From Lachnospiraceae bacterium AC2031 (GTDB lineage Bacteria; Bacillota; Clostridia; Lachnospirales; Lachnospiraceae), in assembly GCA_000687975.1 (NCBI GenBank), contig JIAB01000001.1, positions 3,076,001-3,140,000 of the forward strand: a stretch of 64,000 bases of DNA, written 5' to 3'. A program made the position numbers and the translations under genes. The notes under the pieces are model-generated. The model worked only from the letters and a program-made list of their open reading frames with translations. It did no database searches and was not told the DNA's origin. Below are positions 27,876 to 35,807 of this stretch, piece by piece (positions within the stretch are counted from its first letter, which is position 1; the number at the start of each line of letters is the position of its first letter).

Positions 27876-28856
27876 ATGAGGGGTGAAAATCAGAAGCTTA
27901 AGCTACTGTATCTGGCAAAGATTATGCAGGAGCAGACGGATGACACACATGCGCTAACTATGCCACAGATCATTGATGAGCTGGCAAAGTACGGGGTTGA
28001 CGCGCAGCGAAAGAGTGTGTACGACGATCTGGATGCTCTGGATTTCTTTGGAATCGAAATAATTAAGTATAAAGAAGGGTTCAGGACCTATTATCACTGT
28101 GGTAACAGGGATTTTGAGATCGCTGAGCTGAAGATACTTGTGGACGCTATTCAGTCATCTAAGTTCATATCGGCCAAGAAGACCGAGGAGCTTATAAAGA
28201 AACTGGAGAAGTCTCTGAGTATTTACGACGCTAAGCTGCTCAGTCGCGAGGTTAAGGTGGCTGGCCGCGTTAAGAACATGGACGAGAGCATATATTACAC
28301 CATCGACGCCATACAGACGGCGCTCAGTACCGACATGTCCATAAGTTTTCGTTACTTTAACTGGAATGTAAAGGGTGAGAAAGAGTACCGAAGAGACGGG
28401 GCCTTCTATGACGTAAGTCCGTGGGCTCTGCACTTTGATGATGAGCGCTATTATCTCATTGGATATGATAATGAGAAGCAACAAATGCGCCATTTCCGCG
28501 TTGATAAGATGAGAGAAGTGGATGTCACGTCCAAGAAGAGACAAGGTAAGGCTGAGTACGGCAAGAAGGACAAGGCTAAGTACAATGAGCAGTTCTTCAG
28601 AATGTACGATGGCAAAATCGAGACAGTTACTTTACGTTGCAAGAATAAGATGGCCAATGTCATCATTGATCAATTTGGAACAGAGGTGAAACTGATCCCA
28701 GCGGACGACGAGCACTTCACCGTAAAGGTAGAAGTGGCGGTAAGTAGTCAGTTCCTGTCCTGGGTGATTGCCCTGGAAGGCAATGCCAAGATCATCGCTC
28801 CCGAATCCGTGAAAGAGGATATGCAATCCCTCCTCTCCAAAACCTACATTGAATAA
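27876..28856 (+). CDS. WYL-domain transcriptional regulator (YafY family)
   Basis: A 326-residue protein. The N-terminal winged helix (LKLLYLAKIMQEQTDDTHALTM...SVYDDLDALDFFGIEI) is of the DeoR/HTH_11 type; the central WYL domain shows DVSPWALHFDDERYYLIGYDN and FRVDKMREVDV; the C-terminal WCX extension follows. WYL proteins sense ligands and often control stress or defence genes. The start at 27876 has GGGGGTG upstream; the longer frame would read the palindrome-side sequence. No target could be assigned. Confidence 0.88.
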   Translation: MRGENQKLKLLYLAKIMQEQTDDTHALTMPQIIDELAKYGVDAQRKSVYDDLDALDFFGIEIIKYKEGFRTYYHCGNRDFEIAELKILVDAIQSSKFISAKKTEELIKKLEKSLSIYDAKLLSREVKVAGRVKNMDESIYYTIDAIQTALSTDMSISFRYFNWNVKGEKEYRRDGAFYDVSPWALHFDDERYYLIGYDNEKQQMRHFRVDKMREVDVTSKKRQGKAEYGKKDKAKYNEQFFRMYDGKIETVTLRCKNKMANVIIDQFGTEVKLIPADDEHFTVKVEVAVSSQFLSWVIALEGNAKIIAPESVKEDMQSLLSKTYIE

Positions 28857-28860
28857 AAAT

Positions 28861-28910
28861 GGTGCAGTGGGGTCCGTCCCCACTGCACCAAGGTCTGTCC
28901 CTACCTGCAC
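28861..28910. repeat. Family A palindromic repeat
   Basis: GGTGCAGTGGGGTCCG and CCCCACTGCACC followed by a half copy AAGGTCTGTCCCTACCTGCAC. It lies between convergent genes; the stop of the minus-strand gene falls in its right half. Confidence 0.82.
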
Positions 28911-29263
28911 ATATAAATCGACTGATTAAATTCAGGAGTAGTAGTGAAATGTATATTGGATGACTTTAAGCTAATAAATATATTTCGCGTTTGACTTGCA
29001 TTTAATGCTTTAAGTTCCTTTCCGGATATTAGTATTTCCTTTGCTTCAATAAAAGAACAATTGAATATCTTAGCGATACATTTAATGTTTACCGCACTAG
29101 GGGTGTTTTCTGGTAATATATATATTGAATAGACGGATTCATCCATGTATATTTCATCATCATTTGTAGTAACGATGGTGTTACCACAGGATTTACATTC
29201 CCACCCACAAGTTTTGCCATCTTCAAAGTATTCCATCTCTATATTACATGTTTTGCATTTCAT
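28901..29263 (-). CDS. Small zinc-ribbon protein of unknown function
   Basis: A 120-residue protein with an N-terminal zinc ribbon (MKCKTCNIEM...CGWECKSCGN; four cysteines in two CxxC pairs) and a C-terminal part that resembles a ribosomal L7/L12-like or helical segment (FNCSFIEAKEILISG). I do not recognise the family. The last codons lie in the family A repeat, so the C-terminus (IYMCR) may have been reshaped by it. Confidence 0.6.
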   Translation of the reverse strand: MKCKTCNIEMEYFEDGKTCGWECKSCGNTIVTTNDDEIYMDESVYSIYILPENTPSAVNIKCIAKIFNCSFIEAKEILISGKELKALNASQTRNIFISLKSSNIHFTTTPEFNQSIYMCR

Positions 29264-29583
29264 ATGATTCTAACTCCATTATTTCTATTTAAATAGTTAT
29301 AAAAATATTCTTGCTTTTGAGATGATTAGAAAGAATATATATTTTGATATTATCATGTTTTTATAATAAATGCATTGAACTTGTAATTCAAAACGATTTG
29401 TCGAAAGGGCGGTTATCATCACTGTTTCTTAAAGTATAAAATATTATCTATAAACCTTTAAAAATATACCTAAAGTACAAAATATTGACCTTTAAAATGT
29501 TCGTTGCTATAATTTGATTTATCATAATAATAATTATGATTATTGAAGTAATAATAGGTGATTAAAGATAGGGAGTTGATATT
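29264..29583. promoter_or_regulatory. AT-rich intergenic region with a strong promoter and operator for the XRE gene
   Basis: There is no gene in this stretch. TTGACC (29485-29490) and TATAAT (29508-29513) are separated by 17 bases, with an extended TG before the -10. A dyad ATCATAAT-4-ATTATGAT (29521-29540) overlaps the expected start point and is a likely repressor site. The word TAAAGTAyAAAATATT occurs twice upstream (near 29432 and 29470). Confidence 0.7.
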
Positions 29584-29928
29584 ATGGCAAGCATTAAGAA
29601 TATGCAGGAAAAGGCTATATATAAAGAGCTTTCAAAAAGAATCAAACATCATCGTATCTTATATCCTATGAAGCAAAGTGAACTGGCCGATAAAGCTATG
29701 GTTTCTATCGGAACCATAAAGAGGTTTGAAAAAGGAGAGGATATAAGTTTTCTAAATGTTATTAAGGTTCTGAAGGCTTTAGATCTTGATGGTGGTCTTG
29801 AAATTCTTGTTTCAGATCCTGAAGAAAGACCGTCGGTAAAGGCTGGATCCAGAAAGATTTTAAAACGTGTTAGAAATTCTTCAACTGAAAATACAAATGA
29901 AACATGGAAATGGGGAGATGAAAAATGA
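29584..29928 (+). CDS. XRE-family regulator (HipB-like)
   Basis: A 114-residue protein with a helix-turn-helix (QSELADKAMVSIGTIKRFEKGEDISFLNVIKVLKALDL) and a basic tail (SRKILKRVRN), the layout of HipB-type antitoxins. It likely represses its own promoter through the dyad at 29521. The next gene overlaps its stop by 4 bases (ATGA) but is not a HipA kinase, so a toxin-antitoxin role is unproven. The ribosome-binding site is AGGGAG. Confidence 0.8.
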   Translation: MASIKNMQEKAIYKELSKRIKHHRILYPMKQSELADKAMVSIGTIKRFEKGEDISFLNVIKVLKALDLDGGLEILVSDPEERPSVKAGSRKILKRVRNSSTENTNETWKWGDEK

Positions 29929-30485
29929 TACCAACCATAGAAACCTACAAAAACCAACTAAACGCAGCAAAGGACAGTAACGGAGACTGGAGAACTCCAT
30001 ATGAGAATCTCATGAGAGAGTTATACAACCTCCCAGTTCTTTTCTTTGCTTTATCAAAAGATAATTACGACGCGGTAACAAAGACCAGCGTACCACTTAT
30101 CAGTACAAAGGATTTCAATGGGGCTCCAACGTTATATGTATTCAGTGATGTGGATCTTGCTTCAGGCTGGATGTCACATTATCACCATGCTACTGATGAC
30201 CTAAAGTATGGCTTCATTGGAGCAATAGAAAAAGCACAGTACGACTTCAATTCTGTATTTCAGATAGCAAAGGCTTTAGGCGTTCAGATGATAATGCTGG
30301 ATGAGGGCGGAAGTCTCGTAGGCATAGATATTAACTACTTCATGGAAGTTAATTCCTTATCCACCAACAGCATAAATGTACCACTCACAAAAGAGCAGTA
30401 TGATGAAGTTGTTGCAGCTGGCAAACTTCCAGACATACGATTCACCCCAGTATCTCTTATTCCTCTCACTAGTTCCCATTCGTAA
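29925..30485 (+). CDS. Unknown protein, partner of the XRE gene
   Basis: A 186-residue soluble protein with no signal peptide and no domain I can name with confidence. The segment LPVLFFALSKDNYD...GAPTLYVFSDVDLASGW is loosely similar to SseB N-terminal domain proteins. Its ATG overlaps the stop of the XRE gene, so translation is coupled. It could be the effector half of a regulator/effector pair. Confidence 0.55.
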   Translation: MIPTIETYKNQLNAAKDSNGDWRTPYENLMRELYNLPVLFFALSKDNYDAVTKTSVPLISTKDFNGAPTLYVFSDVDLASGWMSHYHHATDDLKYGFIGAIEKAQYDFNSVFQIAKALGVQMIMLDEGGSLVGIDINYFMEVNSLSTNSINVPLTKEQYDEVVAAGKLPDIRFTPVSLIPLTSSHS

Positions 30486-30567
30486 CCACCACTATTGAAT
30501 TCTCCGTCCCCAACGACGTATAATCAGGTTAATCAGAGTCGACGCTGATAGAAACCGGAGGATACTT

Positions 30568-31050
30568 ATGGTTATTGACGATACAAATAAGGAAATACTC
30601 AGGCTGCTTAGACAAGACGGTCGCATTAGCTTCACCGATATAGGTAAAGAGCTAGGTCTCTCCCGAGTTGCGGTAAAGAAGCGCGTGGCCAAGCTTGAAG
30701 AGCTGGGAATAATCCGCGGTTACAAAGCCGTTATATACCGGGAGGAGAACGTGAAGATGCTCATGGAGATCACCACAGTGGATGACGACTACGAGGATCT
30801 CCTGGATTACCTGAACCGCACCGGCTATGTAACAGAGCTGTATGTAATGACAGGAACCAACCGCATACACGCTACAGCAGTAGCTCCTGAAGTATCTGAA
30901 CTAAAGTATCTTGCCAGAATGGTAAGCAAGAAGTTTGAAGACAAGATCAAAACTATCGGCTGCCATGGAGTCAAAGAGATAGTAAAAGATACGTATGGAG
31001 GCGTCGACTATGATAGAACTGAACGAGAACGTAACAAGGGAAATGAATAA
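30568..31050 (+). CDS. Lrp/AsnC-family transcriptional regulator
   Basis: A 160-residue protein. The N-terminal helix-turn-helix (DDTNKEILRLLRQDGRISFTDIGKELGLSRVAVKKRVAKLEELGIIRGY) is classic Lrp/AsnC; the C-terminal ligand-binding RAM domain follows (VKMLMEITTVDDDYEDLLDYLN). It would bind an amino acid or related effector. The 3' end overlaps the next gene by 41 bases. The ribosome-binding site is CCGGAGG. Confidence 0.88.
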   Translation: MVIDDTNKEILRLLRQDGRISFTDIGKELGLSRVAVKKRVAKLEELGIIRGYKAVIYREENVKMLMEITTVDDDYEDLLDYLNRTGYVTELYVMTGTNRIHATAVAPEVSELKYLARMVSKKFEDKIKTIGCHGVKEIVKDTYGGVDYDRTERERNKGNE

Positions 31051-31414
31051 ATACCTGGAAGGGATAACGATAGAAGAAATCTTCCTGATACTCATGCACC
31101 ACAAGAAACCATTCCATTACCAGGTAATGTTAACAAACGAACAGCAGAAACAGGAGATAGAAGTCCTGGATCTTTCGGTTAGAGCCTATAACTGCCTTAG
31201 GCGTGCAGGCTACTACAACCTAGAATCACTGATAAATGGTATCTACACTAAGGAAGGTGAGACGAGTAAGAAACAGCTCCGGAAGCTTCGCAACCTGGGC
31301 GCTAACTCCGCAGATGAAATACTTATCAAGCTCTTTAATTATCAATTCATGATTCTGCCAGAAACTCGAAAAAAAGCATACATGGATACAATTTTAAAAA
31401 TCAATTATGTATAA
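31010..31414 (+). CDS. RNA polymerase alpha-CTD-like protein
   Basis: A 134-residue protein whose C-terminal half (IEVLDLSVRAYNCLRRAGYYNLESLI...LRKLRNLGANSADEILIKLF) matches the RpoA C-terminal domain, which contacts promoter UP elements and activators. The N-terminal 65 residues are unassigned, and there is no alpha N-terminal domain. The start at 31010 was chosen because GGAGGCG precedes it; it overlaps the Lrp gene by 41 bases. It may act as a transcription co-factor together with Lrp, but this is inferred from position only. Confidence 0.7.
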   Translation: MIELNENVTREMNKYLEGITIEEIFLILMHHKKPFHYQVMLTNEQQKQEIEVLDLSVRAYNCLRRAGYYNLESLINGIYTKEGETSKKQLRKLRNLGANSADEILIKLFNYQFMILPETRKKAYMDTILKINYV

Positions 31415-31538
31415 TATATTAGTAAATAATAATGAGACATAGTGTGTCCCATTCACTAAAATAGGGCATTTGCTCGTTTTGTGTCCTGTTTTTCTATAAA
31501 CTAATCTGTTAGTTTCTCTGATGGAAGGAGGAGTAATC

Positions 31539-32054
31539 TTGGATCTTCAAAAAATCGGATTGTTTCTTAAAGAACTCCGAAAGGAACAAAAACTTACACA
31601 GGAACAATTGGCAGAAAAATTCAATGTATCCAGAAGAACAGTATCAAGATGGGAAAATGGAAATAATCTTCCAGATCTTGATATATTGATTGATATGTCT
31701 GATTTCTACCAGGTCGATCTCAGAGAGATTTTAGATGGAGAAAGGAAAAACGAGCAAATGAATAAAGAAACAGAAGCAGTTGTATTAAAAGCAGTTGATT
31801 ATACAAATACAAAAACAGAAGGATTATCAAAACGAGTGCGAATCATACTCTTTATAGGAGTTATTTTACTATGTATTGCACAAACGATTAAGCACACACC
31901 ACTCTGTGAACAAAACACACTTAATCATATATCTGATTTTGCAGAAGGTGCAGCATCAGGACTAATAATACTAGGTATTTTTCTTCTAAGTAGTTTCGGT
32001 AAGAGAGTTGCTGATTTCAAACAGCGTATTCTAGGAAGAGATAATAACGAATGA
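31539..32054 (+). CDS. XRE-family regulator with C-terminal membrane segments
   Basis: A 171-residue protein: N-terminal helix-turn-helix (FLKELRKEQKLTQEQLAEKFNVSRRTVSRWENGNNLPDLDIL, cut here) and two hydrophobic segments (IILFIGVILLCIAQTI; GAASGLIILGIFLLSSF). This membrane-attached XRE type is common in Firmicutes. TTG at 31539 is the likely start: AAGGAGGAG ends 5 bases before it, whereas the ATG at 31521 lies upstream of the ribosome-binding site. A terminator follows. Confidence 0.82.
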   Translation: MDLQKIGLFLKELRKEQKLTQEQLAEKFNVSRRTVSRWENGNNLPDLDILIDMSDFYQVDLREILDGERKNEQMNKETEAVVLKAVDYTNTKTEGLSKRVRIILFIGVILLCIAQTIKHTPLCEQNTLNHISDFAEGAASGLIILGIFLLSSFGKRVADFKQRILGRDNNE

Positions 32055-32086
32055 ATATAGAATAATCGAGAGACTATGGCCCAATT

Positions 32087-32117
32087 AATGGCGAGGATTT
32101 GTTCCTCGCCATTTTTA
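32087..32117 (+). terminator. Intrinsic terminator
   Basis: AATGGCGAGGA / TCCTCGCCATT stem followed by TTTATTG. Confidence 0.88.
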
Positions 32118-32124
32118 TTGCTCG

Positions 32125-32200
32125 ATATAGTCACGAAAGAGACTATAAAATGTCTGGCATAATAATGAAACACACAATATGAGAAAATTGGTATAATTAA
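32125..32200 (+). promoter_or_regulatory. Repeated promoter-like element, copy 1
   Basis: A short dyad (ATAGTCACGAAAGAGACTAT), then GTCTGGCATAATAATG, then ATATGAGAAAATTGGTATAAT with an extended -10 (TGGTATAAT at 32189-32197). TGGCAT lies exactly 31 bases before the -10, as in copies 2 and 3. It precedes the 32255 gene. Confidence 0.65.
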
Positions 32201-32254
32201 AAAAGGAACGCTGTGAAATATGATTTATGATTTACGGTGAGAAGGGAGGAAAAT

Positions 32255-32860
32255 ATGCTTATAAATTTATATGATGAATTATGTAAAGATAATACTATAT
32301 CAATTGAGTTTTCTTTGTGGCATGAAACTTCAGAAAAGACTACTGTATTCATCGAGAAAGTAGAAGATGGTGCAAAGGTACATAGTGAAAATGAAATTAT
32401 ATATGATGATTACGAAACTTCGGATGCTTTTATCTCTGAAAAAGAATGGAAAAGTATACTCGTAGAATTATTTGATTATTTAAAAATACGTTGGTGGGAT
32501 GATGATTCGTATATTAAAGATAATCCATATGGTTTTCAATGGGATTTAATCATTCATATGAGAGATAATTCTGACCTGGTATATCAAACTAAAGAAAAGC
32601 TCCCTGAATGGTGGACAGAATTGATTGAGATATTCTATAAATATGCAAGATTTATGGAGTTTAGTTTTTATAAGAACGATGAAACTGATCAGATATGGCA
32701 TGTTGAACAAACAAACTGCAAAGGTCCTAATTTATTTTCTTTTGATAGAAAGAAATTACTAAACTTATGGACCGATTATCCTCAAAAATTTACTAAAGAA
32801 GAGAAGGAATTATTTGATAAAGAAAATCCATTTTGGGCTGAATTCTTTAGCAATAGATAA
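32255..32860 (+). CDS. Unknown soluble protein
   Basis: A 201-residue protein with no signal peptide and no family I recognise. It is rich in Trp and acidic residues (SLWHETSEKT; IRWWDDDSY; QWDLIIHMRD), the style of small immunity-like proteins, but that is only an impression. The start at 32255 has GGGAGGAAAAT upstream. It is a single gene between a promoter-like element and a terminator. Confidence 0.6.
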   Translation: MLINLYDELCKDNTISIEFSLWHETSEKTTVFIEKVEDGAKVHSENEIIYDDYETSDAFISEKEWKSILVELFDYLKIRWWDDDSYIKDNPYGFQWDLIIHMRDNSDLVYQTKEKLPEWWTELIEIFYKYARFMEFSFYKNDETDQIWHVEQTNCKGPNLFSFDRKKLLNLWTDYPQKFTKEEKELFDKENPFWAEFFSNR

Positions 32861-32887
32861 TCAAATAACTGCCAGTTGTATTGTTAT

Positions 32888-32932
32888 ATATCATCAGATT
32901 AGGTTGCAAAGCCTAATCTGGTGATATTTTTA
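32888..32932 (+). terminator. Intrinsic terminator
   Basis: ATATCATCAGATTAGG / CCTAATCTGGTGATAT stem with an 8-base loop, followed by TTTTAG. Confidence 0.85.
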
Positions 32933-32943
32933 GTTTTCGGTGG

Positions 32944-33027
32944 TTGACCCGATAAATGACCCGATAAACTTCGAAAGGTCTGGCATAATTATGGACCACA
33001 CCCTATGAGATAATTGGTATAACTAAA
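32944..33027 (+). promoter_or_regulatory. Repeated promoter-like element, copy 2
   Basis: Contains a direct repeat TGACCCGATAAA (twice), GTCTGGCATAATTATGG and ATGAGATAATTGGTATAACT. TGGCAT to the -10 is again 31 bases. It precedes the small membrane protein genes at 33068 and 33298. Confidence 0.62.
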
Positions 33028-33067
33028 ACCAGAACACATATTAAAGTCAGGAAAGGAGCTGAGTACT

Positions 33068-33208
33068 ATGTTAAAACTTTTTATGTATATATTCTTATTA
33101 CCATTTTATATGATGATTTGGTTTTTCAAGGCAATATTCTGGATTCCACTGATCCTGCTCGGACTCATTTTCGACGATGGTGGTCCAGGACCAGGGCCAA
33201 GAAGATAG
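33068..33208 (+). CDS. Small membrane protein (46 aa)
   Basis: A 46-residue peptide, too short for the usual length cut-off. It is very hydrophobic (LFMYIFLLPFYMMIWFFKAI, then FWIPLILLGLIF) and ends in a Gly/Pro/Arg tail (DDGGPGPGPRR). It has a good ribosome-binding site (AGGAAAGGAG, 9 bases upstream) and lies just after promoter-like element copy 2. Function unknown. Confidence 0.65.
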   Translation: MLKLFMYIFLLPFYMMIWFFKAIFWIPLILLGLIFDDGGPGPGPRR

Positions 33209-33297
33209 AAGTTACGAAACGTAACCTCATCTATTGAAACTAGAATCGCTGAAAAGTATAATTAAATTAACAAATATAAATGAAGGGAGGAACGACT

Positions 33298-33618
33298 ATG
33301 TATGACTTAAATCATGATGGAAATGAAGATTATTGGGATGATGTATTTTATTTAGAAGAAGTTGAGCGGGAAAGTCATTCTTTGGACAATCCTGACAGCT
33401 ACGACTTAGACGGTGAAGTCACAGGTCGTTCTTCTTCGACAAGCACACGCAAAACAAATTACAGATCAACAACACCTATTCGTCAGTCTACAGGAGTACC
33501 GTTCGTAGTAAGAATGATCATAGCATGTGTGGTTATATCTGTAGTCGGTGCATTTAGCGAACTCTTAGGATTTATAGGAATAGCTATCTGGATAATGATA
33601 GAGATTAATACCAAATAG
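33298..33618 (+). CDS. Small membrane protein with acidic N-terminus
   Basis: A 106-residue protein: an acidic N-terminal part (DLNHDGNEDYWDDVFYLEEV), a Ser/Thr-rich middle and a C-terminal membrane stretch (PFVVRMIIACVVISVVGAF...LLGFIGIAIWIMI). GAAGGGAGG precedes ATG 33298. It follows the 46-residue gene by about 90 bases and is probably in the same transcript. Function unknown. Confidence 0.62.
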   Translation: MYDLNHDGNEDYWDDVFYLEEVERESHSLDNPDSYDLDGEVTGRSSSTSTRKTNYRSTTPIRQSTGVPFVVRMIIACVVISVVGAFSELLGFIGIAIWIMIEINTK

Positions 33619-33645
33619 TATTGGTATGTATATAGAGGTATTTAA

Positions 33646-34266
33646 ATGAATAAGTCGATAGAAATCATCAAACAAGAAATCAAAAACTATATACAACAAC
33701 ATTATATTCCTGAAGATAATATACTCCTCGGCGCTCCATCGACAATAGATGAGAGCATCGACGATGAAGATAACTTTGATTTGGAATGTAAACTTGAAAG
33801 GTACAAACCTAAGCGTAAGGCATTTCTTGCAAATGTAGCCATGGCACCGAAGGAGTCAATGCAATTAGAGGAATCGGCAGCTCCATCTAGACCACGCAAG
33901 CGCCGTATAGACGACCTGATAGATGAACTTGACGAAACCTTCTCCCAGCGTCTTCTACGCCTCATAGAAGAGAGGGGACTCACGGACTCTGAGGTATATA
34001 ATAAGGCATTTGTAGATCGGAGGCATTTCTCTAAGATTCGAAATGATGAAGATTATACACCCAAAAAGAAGACAGTGCTTGCCTTTGCTATAGCACTTGG
34101 GCTTTCTCTTGATGAAACAAAGGATCTGTTGGACACAGCAGGATTCTCATTATCCAGAAGCTCTAAGAGAGATGTCATAGTTAGATATTTCCTTGAACAA
34201 GCGAACTATGACATGTTTGAAATCAACGAAGTACTGTATGATTACGGTGAGCAAATATTTGAATAG
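33646..34266 (+). CDS. Helical DNA-binding-like protein, neighbour of the VWA gene
   Basis: A 206-residue protein. The N-terminal 90 residues are low in recognisable structure and contain a basic patch (RPRKRRIDD). The C-terminal half (FSQRLLRLIEERGLTDSEVYNKAFVDRRHFSKIRN...KKKTVLAFAIALGLSLDETKDLLDTAGF) is XRE-like. It lies upstream of a VWA-domain gene; a similar pairing is common in Clostridia to my knowledge, with unclear role. Likely a regulator or an adaptor. Confidence 0.65.
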   Translation: MNKSIEIIKQEIKNYIQQHYIPEDNILLGAPSTIDESIDDEDNFDLECKLERYKPKRKAFLANVAMAPKESMQLEESAAPSRPRKRRIDDLIDELDETFSQRLLRLIEERGLTDSEVYNKAFVDRRHFSKIRNDEDYTPKKKTVLAFAIALGLSLDETKDLLDTAGFSLSRSSKRDVIVRYFLEQANYDMFEINEVLYDYGEQIFE

Positions 34267-34358
34267 CTATTCGGGCCAAATGTCGCCCGCCAAGCGACCA
34301 GCTTGTTAATTCTTTTTTCTATAATGTGATTACAAACAAACCTAAGGAGGTAAATCAT

Positions 34359-35030
34359 ATGAATAAGGAATTAACAGAGCTGGTTTTCATTTTAGACAGA
34401 AGCGGATCTATGGCAGGTCTTGAAGAAGATACGATAGGCGGATTCAATGGAATGATCAAGAAACAGAAGAAAGAAGGAGAGCAGGTAAATGTTACAACTG
34501 TTCTTTTCGATGATAAGATTGACGTGATTCATGACAGATTCGCGATTGATATCATCGAGCCCCTTACAAGCGATGATTACTACGTTAGAGGATGTACAGC
34601 CCTTCTTGATGCAGTAGGAACATCAATCAAAAAGGTTGAGAATATCCAGAATCATCTTCCAGAAACACATAAGGCTGCGCGAGTTATCTTCGTTATAACT
34701 ACAGATGGACTTGAAAACTCTAGTAAAGAGTACAATTATCCTAAGATCAAACGCATGATAGACACTAAGAAAGAGCTTGGATGGGACTTCATATTCCTGG
34801 GTGCCAATATAGATTCAGTTGCTGAAGCATCTAAAATGGGGATCTCCAGGGATAGTGTAGCAAATTTCGAAAATGATAGCGCTGGAATTGCTACTAATTA
34901 TGCGATGCTTGGTGATGTTATCTGTGAAGCTGCTAGAAGCAGAGAATCTAAAGGATTCCGTGTACGTAGTGTTAAAGCAATGCGAGAAACAGCGGAGAAG
35001 AGAGTTAAAGGAGGAAATACTTGTGGTTAA
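34359..35030 (+). CDS. VWA-domain protein (TerY-like)
   Basis: A 223-residue cytoplasmic VWA protein. The metal-ion-dependent adhesion site is intact: DRSGSM at the N-terminus, a Thr in GCTALLDAVG and an Asp in TTDGLENSS. Proteins of this kind appear in tellurite-resistance-type and other stress gene clusters as binding partners. The start at 34359 has AAGGAGG upstream. It follows the XRE-like gene and overlaps the GNAT gene by 8 bases. Confidence 0.85.
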   Translation: MNKELTELVFILDRSGSMAGLEEDTIGGFNGMIKKQKKEGEQVNVTTVLFDDKIDVIHDRFAIDIIEPLTSDDYYVRGCTALLDAVGTSIKKVENIQNHLPETHKAARVIFVITTDGLENSSKEYNYPKIKRMIDTKKELGWDFIFLGANIDSVAEASKMGISRDSVANFENDSAGIATNYAMLGDVICEAARSRESKGFRVRSVKAMRETAEKRVKGGNTCG

Positions 35031-35595
35031 AGATTTATTACTACCAAATGAAATCATAGTTGATGAAAGTACAAGATTACAGCAGTTTCAAAGGTCTCAT
35101 ATGGATGATTACTTAGGTATACAGGAATCATTGTTGGGAATAAAGAGAATACCTGAACTTCGAGAGTTAAGTGATCAACTATATGAAAAGTTAAAAGATG
35201 ATTTTACTTATATGATTGAGCAAGAAAATAAAATTGTTGGAATGCTTTTATTAAAAGACTTTAATGAATCGATAGAGATAGGATGCGATATTCATGTTGA
35301 TTACCAGAATAAAGGTATATGTCAGAAGGTTTTAAGATTTATTCTGGATTATTTTACAAATCATTATCCTACAATGGATATATATTTTAAGGCACTAAGT
35401 GATAATTATATATGTATTCATATATTTGAAAAACTTGGAACGACATATTGTGGTAAAGAAACTTGGATGAGTGATAAAACGGTTGAGAAGTTAATTATGC
35501 TTTATAATAGTAATTCTATGGATGTGCCTGATTCATTATACGAAGTAAAAAATCAAATCGTTTTGATATATAAATATAAGAAAACAAATGTATGA
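35023..35595 (+). CDS. GNAT-family N-acetyltransferase
   Basis: A 190-residue protein. The GNAT core is visible: VGMLLLKDFN strand, then IGCDIHVDYQNKGICQKVLRFIL, where QNKGIC is the acetyl-CoA pyrophosphate-binding loop. The substrate is unknown. The true start is GTG 35023, which has AAGGAGG upstream and overlaps the VWA stop; longer readings from 34873 lie inside the VWA gene. Base composition turns more AT-rich here than in the VWA gene. Confidence 0.75.
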   Translation: MVKDLLLPNEIIVDESTRLQQFQRSHMDDYLGIQESLLGIKRIPELRELSDQLYEKLKDDFTYMIEQENKIVGMLLLKDFNESIEIGCDIHVDYQNKGICQKVLRFILDYFTNHYPTMDIYFKALSDNYICIHIFEKLGTTYCGKETWMSDKTVEKLIMLYNSNSMDVPDSLYEVKNQIVLIYKYKKTNV

Positions 35596-35601
35596 ACAAA
35601 T

Positions 35602-35636
35602 CGCAAAGGGGGATAATCCCCTTTTGCGTATTTTTA
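35602..35636 (+). terminator. Intrinsic terminator
   Basis: CGCAAAGGGG / CCCCTTTTGCG stem followed by TATTTTTAT. Confidence 0.88.
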
Positions 35637-35641
35637 TATTC

Positions 35642-35715
35642 AATATAGTCGCGAAATCGACTACAATTGTCTGGCATATTTATTGACCATACTATATGAG
35701 AAAATGGGATTATCA
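35642..35715 (+). promoter_or_regulatory. Repeated promoter-like element, copy 3
   Basis: ATATAGTCGCGAAATCGACTA dyad (written in part), GTCTGGCATATTTATTGACC and ATATGAGAAAATGGG. The -10 position has ATTATC, so this copy is weaker. It opens the 530-bp region before cas3. Confidence 0.55.
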
Positions 35716-35718
35716 GAA

Positions 35719-35795
35719 CCTAGGATGCGAATTTAAATGTGTATATTTTTTTCAAAAATTTTCAAATGACCCAACATTTAAATTCGCATTCTAGG
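35719..35795. repeat. Long inverted repeat upstream of cas3
   Basis: The left arm (35719-35740, beginning CCTAGGATGCGAATTT) and the right arm (35774-35795, ending AATTCGCATTCTAGG) are complementary over 22 bp with one mismatch, around a 33-base AT-rich centre. It does not have a typical terminator tail. It may be an operator, an RNA hairpin or a remnant of a miniature element. Confidence 0.7.
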
Positions 35796-35807
35796 TATAA
35801 TAAACAA

